DNA of 64,000 nucleotides, taken from contig CM053331.1 in NCBI GenBank assembly GCA_028583605.1, positions 41,175,283 through 41,239,282 of the forward strand. Reading direction: 5' to 3'. Source of the stretch: Dastarcus helophoroides. Lineage: Eukaryota; Arthropoda; Insecta; Coleoptera; Bothrideridae. This document shows positions 10,959 through 23,347 of the stretch, in pieces (positions within the stretch are counted from its first letter, which is position 1; each line of letters opens with the position of its first letter). The notes below the pieces were generated by a model, which was not told the DNA's origin, searched no databases, and was given only the letters and a program-made list of their open reading frames with translations. Both the position numbers and the translations under genes were made by a program.

Positions 10959-11816
10959 ATTCACCTGGTTACACAAATTCGCTAGCAAACGGAAGAAAGT
11001 GAACCTTCTACTATGACCTGCCGTTGCCGATTATCGTCCACCGATCGTCGCCTCGAAAGAGATAGTTGCCCCAAAAAAGTGACACTTTCCGTGTAACTTG
11101 GATCTATGGATCTAGATAGGTGAATTTGGTGATGTTTTTCTAAAATTTAAACATTTCCGAATTGAAACTCATCTATTTGGTTACGATGATCCGCTCCGTA
11201 AAATTCTTAAACAGGGGGAAGCACACCTTCTATTTTCACCTGCGGTTGTGGCGACTACCGTCCACCGATCTTTCCCTCAGAGGAGACATCTTCCCCCCTT
11301 CCCATAAAAAGAGACGTTACCTGCGCACCTTGTCATTGATATGAATCTAAATCAATGGGGTTCGTGACGTTGCACTAAAATTGTGATATTTTAGGGTTCA
11401 AATTCGTTTATCTATCTGCTTGGGGGATTCGTTAAGGTACCAAAACCGGGGCAACGCGAACCTTCCACTTTGACCTGCCGTTGCCTACTACCGTCCACCG
11501 ATCGTCTTCTCGAAGGAGATAGCTGCGAACTTTCTATTTTGAGATGACTTTGCGGCGACTACCGTCCACCGTCGTTCGTTCAGAGGAGATAGCTGCCCCA
11601 AAAAGTGACTTTAATTGCGCACATTGTCGTTATGAATCTAAATAAATAATGTTCGTGACGTTGCACTAAAATTATGATACGTTAGTGTTCTAATCTATCA
11701 TTTGAGAAACTCTGTTGAGTTACCCAAATGATGGATCACGACCCAGTACCTGACCACGAAAAAAAAAGTCGCAAAGTTGTCCTCATGCTCGCACATGATC
11801 AATATTTATACACTAA

Positions 11817-12045
11817 AATAGTTGAAATACAGAACTTGTCCCCTGAAACCAAGAAATATTAAAAAACACAACAAAGGTTGCTCTAACGCATTTCGATGGC
11901 CAAGCTGTCATCTTCAGAGAGAAGTTTGGCTGTCGAAACGCGTTAGAGCAACCTTTGTTGTGTTTTTTAATCTTTCTTGGTTTCAGGGGACAAGTTCTAT
12001 ATTTCAATTTTTAAAGATAACCAAGGACCAGTCCGTTCCATCAAA
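11817..12045. mobile_element. Foldback (palindromic) element copy inserted in the accessory repeat
   Basis: The left half reads GAAATACAGAACTTGTCCCC...CAACAAAGGTTGCTCTAACGC and the right half is its near-perfect reverse complement ending ACAAGTTCTATATTTCAA, so the two strands encode the same MKYRTCPLKPR-starting frame. The centre contains a decayed hammerhead-like core (minus strand, 11881-11921) and the intact 3' half of a second one on the plus strand (GCTGTCGAAACGCGTTAGAG). The right side continues into AACCAAGGACCAGTCCGTTC, shared with the copies at 51.6 kb and 58 kb. Confidence 0.7.
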
Positions 12046-12385
12046 CTTAAATAATTTAAAAAAAACTTTTCAGTAGATAACGAAAAAACAACCGAAATAA
12101 GCCAAAAAAAGTTTGGGAAACGCTACTTTAAAGTTCAAATTCGTTTACCTCTCTGGTTACATGGACTGCCTACGTAAAAACACCAAAACTGAAAAAGCGA
12201 ACCTTCTATTTTGACCTGCCGTTGCCGACTACCGTCCACTGATCGCCCCTTCCGAGGTGATAGCTGCTTCAGATAATAAAGCCATCTACGCAATACCTCG
12301 CTATGAATCTGAATCAATGGCGCACTCGGAAGATTGCTACTTTCTAGTTTTCCACATGAAATTGATTTTCGCAAAAGAAATTGTA

Positions 12386-15300
12386 TTTTCGAAATTTGGA
12401 TCAGATTCGTGACATTTCTCTAATATTAGTGGTATTTTCGAACTAAAATTAGTTTATCTATCTGATTACACGGATTCGCTACGAAAAATCCCAAACGGGA
12501 AGAGCGAACCTTCTATTTTGATCTGTCGCTGCCGATTACCGTCCACCGATCGTCGCCTCGAAGGAAACAGCTGCCCCAAAAAAGTAACGCTTTCGACGCA
12601 TCTTAGATCTATGGATTTAGACAGGCGAATTTGATGATAATTCTCTAAAAATTCAAACATTTCCGAATTCAAACCTTCCATTTTGACCTGCCGTTGCCGA
12701 CTACCGTCCACTGACCACCCCTTCCGAGGTGATAGCTGCTTCAAATAATAAAGCCATCTACGCAATACGTCGCTATGAATCTGAATCAATGGCGCACTCG
12801 GAAAATTGCTACTTTCTAGTTTTCCACTTGAAATTAATTTTCGCAAAAGAAATTGTATTTTATTACAAAAAATTAAGATCGAAGTTTCGAAAATAAAGTC
12901 AAAAATTCTAAAAAAAGTTGAAAATTGAGCCTGTAAACATACTTTAATAAAAAACGAAAAATTTAAGGTGTAAACCCGAAATTTTGAGAAAAATGTAGAA
13001 ATTTCCAAAGAAACTTGATTGACTTATTTTTTTCTTCTATAAATTACACGTTTATAATAGAAATCTTAGAAAAAAATAACAACTGAAACTACGTATACTT
13101 CGAATTAGAAAAGAATCACTGAAATTAAAAAAACTTATAAATATATAAGAATTTATAAAATAATTCCAATAAAAAAAATTGAAATCTCGAGATCAAGGTT
13201 GAAATTTCGAATTTAAATTAAAATAGAGGAGAAATGGAGAAATTTAGGGGGGAGGGGATTGGATTTAAAACCTTTTCAAACTTTAAAAATAAACTTCGAG
13301 TTGAAAATTTCGAAAAAAAAACTGAAATATTAAGCAAGCAGTCAGTTTTCTAAAAAAAATATATTGCAAATTAATTGAATTTGTACAAAAAGGCATCTTT
13401 TTTTTAAATTTAATCCACTCGCAAAGGGCAAAAATAAGTTAAAATTCTGAGAAAATATCGAAATGTTGTCAAAATTTTCTAAATTTTCAGAAAAAAAATT
13501 AAAAACTTCTCGAATTTGTTTTATATGGTTCGTTCAATATTTTCGAAATTTGGGTCAGATTCGTGACATTTCTCTAATATTAGTGGTATTTTCGAACTAA
13601 AATTAGTTTATCTATCTGATTACACGGATTCGTTACGAAAATTCCCAAACGGGAAGAGCGAACCTTCTATTTTGATCTGTCGCTGCCGATTACCGTCCAC
13701 CGATCGTCGCCTCGAAGGAAACAGCTGCCCCAAAAAAGTAACGCTTTCGACGCATCTTAGATCTATGGATTTAGACAGGCGAATTTGATGATAATTCTCT
13801 AAAAATTCAAACATTTCCGAATTCAAACCTTCCATTTTGACCTGCCGTTGCCGACTACCGTCCACTGACCACCCCTTCCGAGGTGATAGCTACTTCAAAT
13901 AATAAAGTCATCTACGCAATACGTCGCTATGAATCTGAATCAATGGCGCACTCGGAAAATTGCTACTTTCTAGTTTTCCACTTGAAATTAATTTTCGCAA
14001 AAGAAATTGTATTTAATTACAAAAAATTAAGATCGAAATTTCGAAAATAAAGTCAAAAATTCTAGAAAAAGTTAAAAATTGAGCCTGTAAACATAATTTT
14101 AAAAAAAACGTTAAATTTAAGGTGTAAACCCGAAATTTTGAGAAAAACGGAGAAGTTTCCAAAGAAACTTGATTGCATTATTTTTTTCTTTTATAAATTG
14201 CACGTTTACAATAGAAATCTTAAAAAAAAATAACAACTGAAACTGCGTATACTTCGAATTGTAAAAGAATCACTGAAATAAAAAAAATACTCTGAATTTA
14301 TAAAATAATTCCAATAAAAAAATTGAAATCTCGAGATCAAGGTTGAAATTTCGAATTTAAATTAAAATAGAGGAGAAATAGAGAAATTTAGGAGGGGGGA
14401 TTGGATTTAAAACCTTTTCAAACTTTAAAAATGAACTTTGAATTGAAAATTTCGAGAAAAAATGCTGAAATATTAAGCAAGCAAAGTCAGAATTTTCCAA
14501 AAAAAAAATATATTGCAAATTAATTGAATTTGTACAAAAAGGCATTTTTTTTTAAGTTTAATCCACTCGCAAAGGGCAAAAATAAGTTAAAATTCTGAGA
14601 AAATATCGAAATGTTGTCAAAATTTTCTAAATTTTCAGAAAAAAAATTAAAAACTTCTCGAATTTGTTTTATATGGTTCGTTCAATATTTTCGAAATTTG
14701 GGTCAGATTCGTGACATTTCTCTAATATTAGTGGTATTTTCGAACTAAAATTAGTTTATCTATCTGATTACACAGATTCGCTACGAAAAATCCCAAACGG
14801 GAAGAGCGAACCTCCTATTTTGATCTGTCGCTGCCGATTACCGTCCACCGATCGTCGCCTCGAAGGAAACAGCTGCCCCAAAAAAGTAACGCTTTCGACG
14901 CATCTTAGATCTATGGATTTAGACAGGCGAATTTGATGATAATTCTCTAAAAATTCAAACATTTCCGAATTCAAACCTTCCATTTTGACCTGCCGTTGCC
15001 GACTACCGTCCACTGACCACCCCTTCCGAGGTGATAGCTGCTTCAAATAATAAAGCCATCTACGCAATACGTCGCTATGCTACTTTCTAGTTTTCCACTT
15101 GAAATTAATTTTCGCAAAAGAAATTGTATTTAATTACAAAAAATTAAGATCGAAATTTCGAAAATAAAGTCAAAAATTCTAGAAAAAGTTGAAAATTGAG
15201 CCTGTAAACATACTTTAAAAAAAAACGAAAAATTTAAACTATTTTATTTAAACCCGAAATTTTGAGAAAAACGGAGAAGTTTCCAAAGAAACTTGATTGC

Positions 15301-15809
15301 ATTATTTTTTTCTTTTATAAATTGCACGTTTACAATAGAAATCTTAAAAAAAAATAACAACTGAAACTGCGTATACTTCGAATTGTAAAAGAATCACTGA
15401 AATAAAAAAAATACTCTGAATTTATAAAATAATTCCAATAAAAAAATTGAAATCTCGAGATCAAGGTTGAAATTTCGAATTTAAATTAAAATAGAGGAGA
15501 AATAGAGAAATTTAGGAGGGGGGATTGGATTTAAAACCTTTTCAAACTTTAAAAATGAACTTTGAATTGAAAATTTCGAGAAAAAATGCTGAAATATTAA
15601 GCAAGCAAAGTCAGAATTTTCCAAAAAAAAAATATATTGCAAATTAATTGAATTTGTACAAAAAGGCATTTTTTTAAGTTTAATTCACTCGCAAAGAGCA
15701 AAAATAAGTCAAAATTCTAAGAAAATATCGAAATGTTGTCAACATTTTCTAAATTTTCGAAAAAAATTTAAATTTTCTCGAATTTGTTTTATATCGTTCG
15801 TTCAATATT
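12386..15809 (-). repeat. 1.15-kb higher-order tandem triplication
   Basis: Three consecutive units start at about 12386, 13540 and 14689 (1154, 1149 and 1121 bp), each with TTTTCGAAATTTGG-TCAGATTCG, two inverted accessory cores, then an A/T-rich segment ending TATATGGTTCGTTCAATATT. The third unit lacks ~27 bp near 15078 and a partial fourth begins at 15810. Units 2 and 3 share an identical 62-residue minus-strand frame (14357-14545, 15481-15669), showing recent duplication. Confidence 0.88.
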
Positions 15810-16279
15810 TTCGAATCTGTCGCTGTCGATTACCGTCCACCGATTGTCGCCTCGAAGATAACAGCTGCCCCAAAAAAGTGACGCTTTCGGCGCACCTTGG
15901 ATCTATGGATCTAGACAGGTGAATTTGGTGATAATTTTCTAAAATTCAAACACTTCCGAATTCAAACCTTCTATTTTGACCTGCCGCTGCCGACTACCGT
16001 CCACCGATCAATACCTCTGAGGAAATAGCTGCCCCAAAAAAGTGACGCTTTCAGCGCACCTTGGATTTATGGATTTAAACAGGTGAATTTGGTAATAATT
16101 CTCTAAAATTCAAACATTCCCGAATTCAAACCTTCTATTTTGACCTGCCGTTGCCGACTACCGTCCACCGATAATTACTTCTGAGGAAAGAGCTGCCCCA
16201 AAAAAGTGACGCTTTCGGCGCACCTTAGATCTATGGATTTAGACAGGTGAATTTGGTGATAATTCTCTAAAATTCAAAC

Positions 16280-17945
16280 ATTCCCGAATTCAAACCTTCT
16301 ATTTTGACTTGCCGTTGCCGATTACCGTCCATCGATCGCTCTCTCCAAGGAGATAGCTACCCCAAAAAACAATGAAATTTTCAAAAAATGGACATTTTCA
16401 AAAAGAATAAAAGAGTAATTTTCTAAAATGAAAAGTATTTTAAAATAATCGAATTACAAAAAAGGCAAAATACTGAAAAAAAGTTGAAATTTTCAAAGAA
16501 GGCCAAAATTTTACCTCAACATTTTCAAGAAAGTAGAAATATTATCTCAACATTTTCAAGAAAGTCGAAATATTCAAATAAAAGTCAAAATTTTCAATGC
16601 AGACAGAATTTTTAAAAAAATATTTTTTTTAAGCCAAGTTTCCAGAAAAAATTAAAATTTTGAAAGAAAAGGCCAGAATTTAGCAAATAGATCAAAATTT
16701 GCAATTTTAAAATTTATAATAAATCGAAATATTTAAAGTTAATTTCAAATGCACAAATTTTCAAAAATAATTGGAATTTCTAATAATTTCGAATTTTAAA
16801 GGTGAGTCCAGCGATGAACCTCTCAAGTAGATAACTGCCTCAAAAAAATACTGAATCAATCTGTTCGCTTTGTCGTCTTTATGGATCTAAATGGATCAAA
16901 TTCGTGACATTTCTCCAATATTAATGGTATTTTCGAACTCAAATTAGTTCATCTATCTGATTACACAGATTCGCTATGAAAAATCCCAAAGCGAACCTTC
17001 TATTTTGATCTGTCGCTGCCGATTACCGTCCACCGATGGTCGCCTCGAAGGAAACAGCTGCCCCAAAAAAGTGACGCTTTCGGCGCACCTTGAATCTATG
17101 GATCTAGACAGGTGAATTTGGTAATAATTCTCTAAAATTTAAACATTTCCAAATTCAAACCTCCTATTTTGACCTGCCGTTGCCGACTACCTTCCCCCTA
17201 TCATTCCCTCGGAGGAAATGACTGCCCAAAAAAGTGACGTCATCGGCGCACCTTGTCGTTACGAATCTAAATAAATGCGATTCTTGAGGTAGCACTAAAA
17301 GTCTAAAATTATCAACATTTAGAGAAAATGGAAGTTTTGAAACGTCGAAATTTTCAAAAAGTTGACGCCATCTACGCCCGTTGTCGTAGTTATGAATCTA
17401 AATAAATGAGGTTCGTAATGTTGCTCTAAAACTGTGATAATTTAGAGTTCAACTTCGATTATTTCTCTGATTACCCTGAAGTTTTGAAATGTCGAAATTT
17501 TCAAAAAGTTGATCGAAATAAGTAGAATTCTTCAGAAACAATTCGAAAGAGTTTCGAGGAAAAATGAACATTTCGAGAAAAATCTGAATCCAACATTTTT
17601 AAAACAGTCAAAGTTTATAAAAATCTTCGAAACAAGAGTCGAATTCTTCAAAAAATACTAGAAATTTTTAACATAATTCGAAGTTTTGGACAAATCGATC
17701 GTAGATGCCATTTTTTTGACGAGTATCGCTCAAGGAATTTTCTTCACCTGAGCCGTCACACATTATTGAATGTCAGCAGTGTTGATTGTTCTTGGGCGAT
17801 TCCAGTTTAAATACAATGAGTGTCTGAGTGTCACAGAATGACTTGGTGTGTCAGATTTATATTATGGATTCAGCTGCAAGTTTAAACTCGTACTGGGACC
17901 ATTCGCTGGTGAGCTTTGGTTGTCCCACTTTCATTTTTGAGAATT
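16280..17945 (-). repeat. Right arm of the multi-kb inverted repeat
   Basis: Reverse complement of 6930-9360 with about 0.7 kb less internal accessory sequence. It ends at 17.94 kb in GGTTGTCCCACTTTC, the complement of the left arm start. The arm-spacer-arm structure spans about 11 kb with a ~6.9-kb spacer. Confidence 0.8.
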
Positions 17946-18636
17946 TTTTTGAAAATTTTCGAGTTTGTTTTTTTCTGGCAATTAGAAGTGGCGTTCGTAT
18001 ATAATAAAAGGAAGAATGTCTTTCTTTTATTTCTTCGTCTTCTGCGATGAAACGGCCGAGGTCCAATTAAATGTTTTATTGCAAACAAAGGAAAGGCGCA
18101 ATGGCGGTTCATAAATATATACGTGATCGCTGAGGGCTCATTGTATGTAATTTGACTCAAATAAAGATTACGCGTTACGATATTCCGACTACAGGATTGA
18201 TATCTGCATAAAATATCATTGTATGATTACTGCATTCTATGATGTATTAAAGTAATTACGAGTTTTTTGTTCCGAATCCATCTTGGCTCCGAGGCCTCGG
18301 CTACTGTTCGACGCCGTCCGTCTAATTACGTATTAAGATATATACCGAGCACTCATTTATTAATGTAAATTCCTTTTATTTTTGCCAACTCGCTACCGAG
18401 GTCTGTCATTATTCAAATCAAATCAGAAATGGCCGATTCGATCAATTTTAGAATAAATTTCGCCAAAGATACTCATTTCGAAATGTACCCAGACATTGTA
18501 AATAGTCGGACGTTATTTTGCAAGCTATTCAAGCAATCGAACGATTTCTGATAAAAATGATCCCTCATGGAGAAAAAAAGAGTCAAATGCAGAAGTGCGA
18601 GCACTCTGTAATTCCTCTTCCTTTTGTCCTCGTCAT
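17946..18636. other. Unique DNA, no recognised gene
   Basis: AT-rich, non-repetitive. Short frames at 17857-18160 start in the inverted-repeat arm, and a 73-residue frame (18473-18694, minus) runs into the neighbouring transposon. None has a recognisable motif. Confidence 0.45.
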
Positions 18637-19238
18637 AGGGTGCGTTTACACTAGACACTTTATTCCGTACACTTGTCTCTGACGTAAGTGTCAACCATCC
18701 TAAGAGACGCTATCCGAGACTTATCTACACAGCTGGGAGTTGGATGGATTCCCCCAGGATAATTGACATTTATGTCAGAGAGAAATATATTGTTACGGGC
18801 TTAGCGGTTCGAATTGATTACACTTATCGAATAATACCCACTTTATTACTGAACTCAACTTAGATCACTTCAACTGGATAATGAACTTGTTGACCTCTTA
18901 CTAACTCACTAACTACACTGACTTTTAACTAACTGACTCGAGGGAAAGCTGACCGCCTTTTATAGTTTTGGCCCCCGGCTTCTAGAACTTTTCGGCAGAT
19001 AAGACGTATCTTTTGCCGAAATTTCTGGAACGCTTATCTGCCGTTTGTTTCGTTATCGAGGCCGCTTTCCCCTTATCAGATCGTTCTAGAAACTTTTTTT
19101 ATTTACTAAATTATACAATTGTATTCTAAATTCTATTCCATCTATTTACATTGCCTTACAATATTTTATGTCAGAGAGAAATATATTTTATGTCAGAGAG
19201 AAACGTACGGAATAAAATGTCTAGTGTAAACGCACCCT
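18637..19238. mobile_element. Non-autonomous TIR transposon (MITE-like), interrupted by solo LTR 3
   Basis: The ends are AGGGTGCGTTTACACTAGAC (18637 on) and its reverse complement ending at 19238; the similarity extends to about 33 bp, through a TTCCGTAC end, with one or two mismatches. Removing LTR 3 and one ATAT leaves ~228 bp. The interior has a TATGTCAGAGAGAAATAT motif present near the left insertion point and twice on the right. No transposase is present. A target-site duplication is not evident, so the superfamily is undetermined. Confidence 0.72.
18791..19160 (-). mobile_element. Solo LTR, copy 3 (family A), nested in the MITE
   Basis: 370 bp, starting TGTTACGGGC and ending GCCTTACA on the + strand, flanked by ATAT on both sides (18787-18790, 19161-19164), a clean 4-bp target-site duplication. 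TATA, the heat-shock triplet (19018-19030) and GATA motifs are retained. The insertion is younger than the surrounding TIR element. Confidence 0.85.
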
Positions 19239-19339
19239 TAGACTATGAACTTAGTGATCACGATATCAATAGTTTGGCGTAACAATCACTTTTTGAAGCT
19301 TTGAAATTATATCTTTCTCTCGAAAGAATGAGTTTTAAT

Positions 19340-19905
19340 TCAAACTTGTACCTGAAAGGTCACTTTGAATTCGAAAATACCGTAATTTTAGAGGCACGTC
19401 GCGATATTTAGATTCGTAGTGACGAGAAGGTGCCCGAATGCTTATTTTTTGTGGACAGCTATCTCCTCCGAGGAGACGATCGGTGGTCGCTAAGCGGTAA
19501 CGGCAGGTCAAAATAAAAGGTTCGCTTCCCCCTGTTTGAGATTTTTACGGAGCGAATGCGCCTAACCACATAAATGAATTTGAATTCGAAAAAACTACAA
19601 TATTAGAGAAACGTTACCTATTTAGAATCATAGCAGCGACAAAGTGAGCAGATGGTTTCACTGTTTTTTTGGGGCAGCTATCTCCTTCAAAGAGATAACC
19701 GATGGGACAGCAATCGCCGCAACGGCAGATGAAAATAGAAGGTTGGCTTTCCTCGTTTGGGATTTTTACCGAGCGACTCTGAGTAATCAGGTAGAAAAAC
19801 TAATTTGAGTTCGAAAATACCATAATTTTAACAGACGCTACGCATCTAATCTATTTATATTCATGGTAACGAAAAGGTGCGTAGATGGCTTCATTGATAA
19901 CGATA
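19340..19905 (+). repeat. Diverged accessory-family units
   Basis: Cores at about 19455-19520 and 19670-19750 (CAGCTATCTCCT...GATCGGTGG...CGGCAGGTCAAAATA) belong to the 4.8-17.2 kb family but are more diverged and isolated. Confidence 0.65.
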
Positions 19906-20176
19906 ACGAAGGTCAGAGTCAGTACTTCTTCCGGGATTGGACCGTGTAAAAGAACTACTAAAAGTATTCGGCGTTTCGCCCACCATCATAGGGGGCTTCT
20001 TCAAAAACAAAAAAAGAAAAGAAACAATAAATAAAAAGCGGAATATAAGGAAATATGCAAAAATGAAAGAATTAAAAAGCCAATATCAAAATTACAGAGC
20101 ACGCTAACTCAAGTATGTTCACCACACCAAAGGCCAAACTCTTCTGAATTGAAAATTGGTACAAAGAATAGAACAG
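19906..20176. other. Unique DNA plus short repeat copy
   Basis: A-rich unique DNA. Positions 20095-20147 (CAGAGCACGCTAACTCAAG...) are a short diverged copy of the start of the direct repeat that follows at 20177. Confidence 0.45.
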
Positions 20177-20622
20177 AAGAGCACGGTAACTCAGTATGTC
20201 TACCATATGAGAGGCGAAATTCTTCTGGATGGCTTCATTGTTTTTTTGGGGCAGCTATCTCCTCCGAGAGGGCGATCGATGGACGATAATCGGCAACGGC
20301 AGGACGTAGTAGAAGGTGGAAATTTCACTATCCTCCGTTTGCTAACGAATTTGTTTAACCAGATGAACGTAATAAAACAAATTAATGTACAGCTTAAAGA
20401 GTTCGTGGCGATTGCAGAATGTTTTGTTCAAATTCGTGGATACGATCATGTTACATTTAGCAGTGTGGCGAGTCTTCGCGTTAGATAACCCTCATATTGA
20501 AAGAATCCTATGTGGAAAGCTACCACAGAATTATGCTTTATCATTATATGATGCTATCACGGTTATCGAGTCATTTATTTATATAACAAATGGAGAAATG
20601 TTATTTACGTTTTCTAGATGCG
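20177..20622 (+). repeat. ~450-bp direct repeat, left copy, flanking satellite array 1
   Basis: Matches 23348-23801 throughout, from AGAGCACGGTAACTCAGTAT to ATGTTATTTACGTTTT. It includes an accessory-family core (20243-20310). The 110-residue frame at 20156-20488 spans it but is broken in the right copy, which argues against a gene. Confidence 0.85.
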
Positions 20623-20868
20623 GTTTCTGCTGCTGCTACGACGTTAACATCTATTATAAGAATTGTAGAGCATAAAATTTGCAACAAATTTTGTTATAAA
20701 CATTTTTGTATACGTTTATCCGTTTTTGAGATAAAGGGCAGCGCTCAATCATACATATTATAGTGCAAGGTCAACCATGAATCTCGGTGAATAATACCTT
20801 ATATGAAGTTATTAAATCATTGATACCATTAACAATGAATAATTTATCTATTTCACCTTGCATTAGGG
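20623..20868 (-). repeat. Inverted partial monomer and junction heading satellite array 1
   Basis: 20623-20756 is a truncated 285-bp-satellite monomer in the opposite orientation to the array that follows (its TTTTTGAGATAAAGGGCAGC is the complement of the array's GCTGCCCTTTATCTCAAAAA). A ~110-bp junction follows (GTGCAAGGTCAACCATGAAT ... TTTCACCTTGCATTAGGG). The same head precedes array 2 at 26598-26990. Confidence 0.78.
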
Positions 20869-23347
20869 TATGTATGACTGAGGGTTGCCCTTTATGTCAA
20901 AAACGGTTGAGCGTATGAAAAATTGTTTGTAACAAAAGTTGTCGCAAATATTATGCGCTACAATTTTTGTAATATATGTTAATTTCATTGGAGCTACATA
21001 AACCGAGATAATCGCGAAAAACCGACTTTTGTGATCTTTGATCTTGAATAATTTACGACGCAAACACAAAATGTTAAAAGACTTTTGAGACAACTTTTAA
21101 AACGCCAAAATGAAGATGTATACGAGTATCCAGCTTAATATTTGTCATTACAGTATGTATGGCTGAGGGCTGCCCTTTATTTCAAAAACGGTTGAGCCTA
21201 TGAGAAAATGTTTGTAACAAAAGTTGTCGCAAATTTTATGCGCTACAATTTTTGTAATAGATGTTAACTTCATTGGAGCTACAGAAACCGAAATAATCGC
21301 GAAAAACCGACTTTTGTGATCTTTGATCTTGAATAATTTACGACGCAAACACAAAATGTTAAGAAACTTTTGAGACAACTTTTAAAACGCCAAAATGAAA
21401 ATGTGTACGAGTCTCCAGCTTATTTTTGTCATTACAGTATGTATGGCTGAGGGCTGCCCTTTATCTCAAAAACGGTTGAGCGTATGAAAAAATATTTGAA
21501 ACAAAAGTTGTAGCAAATTTTATGCGCTACAATTTTTGTAATAGATGTTAACTTCATTGGAGCTACATAAACCGAGATAATCGCGAAAAACCGACTTTTG
21601 TGATCTTTGATCTTGAATAATTTACGACGCAAACACAAAATGTTAAGAAACTTTTGAGACAACTTTTAAAACGCCAAAATGAAAATGTGTACGATTCTCC
21701 AGCTTATTTTTTGTCATTACAGTATGTATGGCTGAGGGCTGCCCTTTATCTCAAAAATGGTTGAGCGTATGAAAAAATGTTTGTAAACAAAAGTTGTCGC
21801 AAATTTTATGCGCTACAATTTTTGTAATAGATGTTAACATCATTGGAGCTACAGAAACCGAAATAATCGCGAAAAACCAACTTTTGTGATCTTTGACCTT
21901 GAATAATTTACGACGTAAACACAAAATGTTAAAATACTTTTGAGACAACTTTTAAAACGCCAAAATGAAGATGTATACGAGTATCTAGCTTAATATTTGT
22001 CATTACAGTATATATGGCTGAGGGCTGCCCTTTATCTCAAAAATGATTGAGCGTGTGAAAAAATGTTTGAAACAAAAGTTGTCGCAAATTTTATGCGCTA
22101 CAATTTTTGTAATAGATGTTAACTTCATTGGAGCTGCAGAAACCGAGATAATCGCGAAAAACCGACTTTTGTGACCTTTGATCTTGAATAATTTACGACT
22201 CAAACACAAAACGTTAAGAAACTTTTGGACAACTTTTAAAACGCCAAAATGAAAATGTGTACGAGTCTTCAGCTTATTTTTTGTCATTACAGTATGTATG
22301 GCTGAGGGCTGCCCTTTATCTCAAAAATGGTTGAGCGTATGAAAAAATGTTTGAAACAAAAGTTGTCACAAATTTTATGCGCTACAATTTTTGTAATAGA
22401 TGTTAACATCATTGGAGCTACAAAAACCGAGATAATCGCGAAAAACCGACTTTTGTGACTTTTGATTTTGAATAATTTACGACGCAAACACAAAACGTTA
22501 AAAGACTTTTGAGACAACTTTTAAAACGCCAAAATGAAGATGTATACGAGTATCCAGCTTAATATTTGTCATTACAGTATGTATGGCTGAGGACTGCCCT
22601 TTATTTCAAAAACGGTTGAGCCTATGAGAAAATGTTTGTAACAAAAATTGTCGCAAATTTTATGCGCTACAATTTTTGTAATAGATGTTAACTTGATTGG
22701 AGCTACAGAAAGCGAGATAATCGCGAAAAACCTACTTTTGTGATCTTTGATCTTGAATAATTTACGACGCAAACACAAAATGTTAAGAAACTTTTGAGAC
22801 AACTTTTAAAACGCCAAAATGAAAATGTGTACGATTCTCCAGCTTATTTTTTGTCATTAGAGTATGTATGGCTGAGGGCTGCCCTTTATTTCAGAAATGG
22901 TTGACCGTATGAAAAATTGTTTGAAACAAAAGTTGTCACAAATTTTATGCGCTACAATTTTTGTAATTGATGTTAACATCATTGGAGCTACAGAAACCGA
23001 GATAATCGCGAAAAACCGACTTTTGTGATCTTTGATCTTGAATAATTTACGACGCAAACACAAAACGTTAAAAGACTTTTGAGACAACTTTTAAAACGCC
23101 AAAATGAATATGTATACGAGTATCCAGCTTAATATTTGTCATTACAGTATGTATGGCTGAGGGCTGCTCTTTATTTCAAAAACGGTTGAGTCTATGAGAA
23201 AATGTTTATAACAAAAGTTGTCGCAAATTTTATGCGCTACAATTTTCATAATGGATGTTAACATCATTGGAGCTACACAAACCGAGATAATCGCGAAAAA
23301 TCAATTTTTGTGATCTTCGATCTTGAATAATTTACGACGCAAACACA
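20869..23347 (+). repeat. 285-bp satellite, array 1 (about nine monomers)
   Basis: Head-to-tail monomers marked by GTATGTATGGCTGAGGGCTG at about 20869, 21151, 21436, 21721, 22010, 22292, 22577, 22862 and 23147, a 284-289 bp period. Each has TTTCAAAAACGGTTGAGC, ATTTTATGCGCTACAATTTT, GAGATAATCGCGAAAAACCG and AATTTACGACGCAAACACAA. Most monomers keep a 65-94 (usually 76) residue minus-strand open frame beginning MSQK and ending SPQPYIL. As 285 is a multiple of 3, the frame recurs in register. I call this a satellite, not a gene family. Confidence 0.9.

Larger units (their letters stand above)
10959..17260 (-). repeat. Accessory repeat block, minus-oriented units
   Basis: The same unit family as 4780-9720 but reverse complemented, seen as repeated GACCTGCCGTTGCCGACTAC and CGTCCACCGATCG phrases. 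Three successive clean monomers near 15831, 15997, 16158 and 16325 give a ~161-167 bp period. The block contains the 3 x 1.15 kb triplication and the right arm of the large inverted repeat. No gene is supported; frames with RRSVDGNRQRQIKIEG-type peptides are read-throughs of the repeat. Confidence 0.85.

Noticed and set aside
12466..15067. Minus-strand frames of 81-180 residues with SVDGSRQRQVKMEG peptides
   Set aside because: They are read-throughs of the accessory repeat; the same peptides arise from every unit, often in different frames and with ends set by random stops.
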